The notes below the pieces were generated by a model. The model had not been told where the DNA came from. It did no database searches and was given only the letters and a program-made list of their open reading frames with translations. From Planctomycetota bacterium (GTDB lineage: Bacteria; Planctomycetota; Planctomycetia; Pirellulales; Pirellulaceae), in the NCBI GenBank assembly GCA_026692885.1, contig JAPLNJ010000232.1, forward strand, positions 6,633 to 13,189: a DNA stretch of 6,557 nt, written 5' to 3'. Position numbers and translations under genes: made by a program. Below, piece by piece: positions 4,747 through 6,557 of the stretch (its first letter is position 1; each line of letters starts with the position of its first letter).

Positions 4747-6312
4747 ATGAGTTTCCGGCTCACAACGCGGATCATCGCCCCGACGGTGGGAGCCAGCGCA
4801 GTCCTGCTACTATTGGGTGGATTGGCGGCTTGGTACCTGCATCGGCTGCAGCAGGATTCCTCGGAATTGCTCGTCGCCAGCGTGACCCGATTGCGCGCCG
4901 CCGAAGAACTGGAGATCATCAGCCACGAACTCCGTAACCAGCTGAACCGCATTCTCTTCCTGCCCGATTCGGCCAATCTCTCACGGGTGCCGACGCTGCA
5001 TCAGGAAGCCCAACACTGGCTGGATCTCGCGCGCCAGGAGGCCACGACAACCCAAGAGCAGGAACTGCTCGCACAGATCGCCGCCGGATACCGCCACTTC
5101 TTCGCCGAATTTCAGCGGATTACCCGTGATCCCCAGAAGACCGACCAGCAGCGTCAGGAGATCTTCGGGCTCATACGCCAGGTGACGACCCAGGAGATCC
5201 TGCAGCCGGCCCACGAGTACCGCGACTTGAATCGCAGGCTGACGGAGGAGGCCAGTCAGCGAAATCAAGCCATCGCCGACCGCATGGGGCTGGGCCTATT
5301 GCTGTTGGGCATGTGTGGCGCAGTGGCAGGCCTGTTGGTGGGGTACGGCATGGCCCGTGGCATTCAGCGGTCGATTGTCGAACTCTCGGTCCCGATTCGA
5401 GATGCGGGTGGCAAGCTGAGTGACGTGGTAGGGCCGATCGCGATCTCGTCGGATGCGACATTCCAGGAACTGGAATTGGCGCTGGAAGACATCGCGGATC
5501 GCGTCGGGACCGTAGTCCAGAGTCTGCAAGACAGCCGTCGGGCGGCCTTGCGCGCCGAGCAATTGGCCGCATTGGGACAGTTGGCTGCGGGACTGGCCCA
5601 CGAGCTGCGCAATCCGCTCACGGCGATCAAGCTGCTGGTTCAGCCCGAGGCGGAGGGCGACGCGCCGGTGCTGGACCGCGAGGATTGGGCGGTGCTCTGG
5701 CGGGAAATCGAGCGACTGGAGCAAACCATTCAGAGTTTTCTTGATTACGCGAGGCCCCCACGCCTTGAAAAACGGCCGATCGTCGTTAGGCATCTGCTGC
5801 AGCAGACGGTGGACTTCGTGGTCCGCCGCGCCCGACAACTGGGGATCGAAGTCGTCTGCGAAGTCTCGGAGCAGGTCTTGGAAATCAAGGTCGAGCCCGG
5901 CCAAGTGCGACAGGTGCTGCTCAACCTGCTGCTGAACGCTTTGGATGCTTCTCCCCGCGGCGGACGTGTGACTGTGCGAATGACGTATCAGCTGCCGGAC
6001 TGGCTCACTATCGAGGTAGCCGATCAAGGCCTCGGGCTGCCGGCGGAACTGGGGGAACGTATCTTCGAGCCGTTCGTGACGACCAAAGAAAGCGGCACCG
6101 GCTTGGGGCTGCCCATCTGCAAACGCATCGTCGAAGAGCACGGCGGGCGGATTACGGCCAGGAATCAGGAGGGTGGCGGAGCCGTGTTCGCGATCACCTT
6201 CCCGTTGGACTTGGCTGCCAGAGATTCCCCTGCTTGTAGCGCGGACGAGAACGAACTTGCCGCGACAGGACCAGGCGATACCGGGGTGCAGCAGGCTGAC
6301 TACGGAGACTGA
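4747..6312 (+). CDS. Membrane sensor histidine kinase, NtrB-like, 521 aa
   Basis: The sensor of a two-component system: it autophosphorylates on His and passes phosphate to a response regulator, here most likely the one starting 4 bases downstream. Membrane spans lie at about 10-32 and 182-202. Between them is a mostly helical extracytoplasmic domain of about 150 residues, probably a four-helix bundle. A HAMP-like linker at about 203-260 lacks the usual well-conserved proline. The HisKA H-box is LAHELRNPLT with His285; the N-box is NLLLNALDA (Asn393/Asn397); G1 is DQGLGL (426-431); the F-box is FEPFVTTK (440-447); G2 is GTGLGL (450-455). The class fits kinases paired with sigma-54 activators (NtrB/AtoS/ZraS style). 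The signal is unknown. GGGGAG 6 bases before the ATG supports the start. After about 488 there is a polar acidic tail of some 33 residues with no recognised domain. The gene is intact. Confidence 0.95.
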   Translation: MSFRLTTRIIAPTVGASAVLLLLGGLAAWYLHRLQQDSSELLVASVTRLRAAEELEIISHELRNQLNRILFLPDSANLSRVPTLHQEAQHWLDLARQEATTTQEQELLAQIAAGYRHFFAEFQRITRDPQKTDQQRQEIFGLIRQVTTQEILQPAHEYRDLNRRLTEEASQRNQAIADRMGLGLLLLGMCGAVAGLLVGYGMARGIQRSIVELSVPIRDAGGKLSDVVGPIAISSDATFQELELALEDIADRVGTVVQSLQDSRRAALRAEQLAALGQLAAGLAHELRNPLTAIKLLVQPEAEGDAPVLDREDWAVLWREIERLEQTIQSFLDYARPPRLEKRPIVVRHLLQQTVDFVVRRARQLGIEVVCEVSEQVLEIKVEPGQVRQVLLNLLLNALDASPRGGRVTVRMTYQLPDWLTIEVADQGLGLPAELGERIFEPFVTTKESGTGLGLPICKRIVEEHGGRITARNQEGGGAVFAITFPLDLAARDSPACSADENELAATGPGDTGVQQADYGD

Positions 6313-6316
6313 CAAA

Positions 6317-6481
6317 ATGGCAAAGCTGTTGATCGTGGACGACGAACCCAGCGTGGTCTATTCGCTGGAGAAACGATTGAGAACGGACACGCTGCAGGTG
6401 GTGACGGCCGCTACCGCCACAGATTGTCCCACTTTTAAGCTGCCATTTCTTCCAGACTTACGTCACTTTGCGGCTGGTTGA
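6317..6481 (+). pseudogene. Response regulator (NtrC-type likely), interrupted after about 34 codons
   Basis: The frame starts MAKLLIVDDEPSVVYSLEK, the beginning of a receiver (REC) domain, with the acidic pair Asp8/Asp9 that binds Mg2+. GGAG (6304-6307) lies 9 bases upstream, and the gene begins 4 bases after the kinase stop, so the two are translationally linked. After VVTAATA (residue 34-35, base about 6419) similarity ends and a foreign 20-residue tail leads to a stop at 6479-6481. The phosphoacceptor Asp expected near residue 52-54 and all downstream domains are missing. The tail is the reverse of an insertion-sequence end (see 6420-6557). The start resembles REC domains of Fis-type sigma-54 activators, and the sigma-54 promoters nearby fit, but the AAA+ and HTH domains lie outside the window, if they survive at all. 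Confidence 0.85.
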
Positions 6482-6557
6482 TTGGGGTCGGCCGTGCCTT
6501 CGCGATGGTCAATCCGTTATGTACCAGCACCAGCAGGCCAAGTTGCGTGCGGGCGCG
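6420..6557 (-). mobile_element. End of an insertion sequence disrupting the response regulator
   Basis: The receiver-domain reading frame loses its identity at about 6418-6421, and what follows has a new coding frame on the opposite strand that ends 15-18 bases from the junction. This is the usual layout of an insertion sequence whose transposase stop lies near its terminus. The likely tip is CAGATTGTCCCACTTTT (from 6420). The other end and the target duplication are outside the window, so the inverted repeat cannot be confirmed and the family is unassigned. Confidence 0.6.
6435..6557 (-). CDS. C-terminal end of a putative transposase (partial, 40 aa visible)
   Basis: On the minus strand an open frame enters from the right window edge and ends with TAA at 6435-6437. 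The visible tail reads RARTQLGLLVLVHNGLTI, then a polar stretch ending LEEMAA. The helix-like Arg/Leu-rich segment followed by a polar tail resembles the C-termini of DDE transposases, and the position beside an apparent IS tip supports it. The catalytic residues are outside the window, so the family (IS4-like or other) cannot be set. Confidence 0.5.
   Translation of the reverse strand, partial: RARTQLGLLVLVHNGLTIAKARPTPINQPQSDVSLEEMAA

Noticed and set aside
4918..4956. H-box-like SHELRNQL in the sensor domain of the kinase (residues 59-66)
   Set aside because: It lies between the two membrane spans, outside the cytoplasm; the real H-box with the following ATP-binding boxes is at residue 285. 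Resemblance is chance.
5296..6315. 339-codon minus-strand frame opposite the histidine kinase
   Set aside because: It is the antisense shadow of a gene with clear H, N, G1, F and G2 boxes.

Overview
The window looks like a bacterial chromosome segment of high GC. The NtrB/NtrC-type two-component pair, sigma-54-like promoter elements, an archaeal/plant-type (P3A) proton pump and a small acidic protein of unknown function suggest a planctomycete or another Gram-negative lineage that uses sigma-54. This taxonomic guess rests on gene style only and is moderate to weak.

Layout. Positions 123-560 (minus) encode a small acidic hypothetical protein with a strong ribosome binding site. Positions 561-1037 hold no intact gene, but 927-1031 (plus) is a clear 35-residue relic of the N-terminal domain of a Fic-family protein, ending only a few bases from the stop of the next gene. 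Positions 1038-3392 (minus) encode a complete P-type plasma-membrane-like H+-ATPase. Upstream of it on the same strand, 3501-3848 encodes only the N-terminal DUF3417 part of an alpha-glucan (glycogen) phosphorylase, which stops where the catalytic domain should begin. Positions 3849-4373 form a divergent regulatory region. On the plus strand follow a putative 87-residue single-span membrane protein (4374-4637), a complete membrane histidine kinase (4747-6312) and, 4 bases later, the start of a response regulator (6317 on). The regulator is cut after about 34 residues by the end of an insertion sequence that runs off the window.

How it may work together. The divergent region contains two sigma-54-type -24/-12 elements pointing away from each other: 4054-4069 on the minus strand, toward the phosphorylase fragment and H+-ATPase, and 4221-4236 on the plus strand, toward the small membrane protein, kinase and regulator. 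Almost midway between them lies a perfect 17-bp dyad (6-5-6, 4122-4138) and a degenerate second copy exactly 20 bp further on (4142-4158). This is the geometry expected of a shared enhancer for an NtrC-type activator serving both operons. The inference is that the kinase/regulator pair autoregulates itself and drives the proton-pump operon. In this genome the regulator is interrupted by the insertion sequence, so the circuit may be broken, leaving the kinase without its cognate partner unless another copy exists. The window also carries three gene remnants (fic, glgP, response regulator), which points to repeated rearrangement around the ATPase locus.
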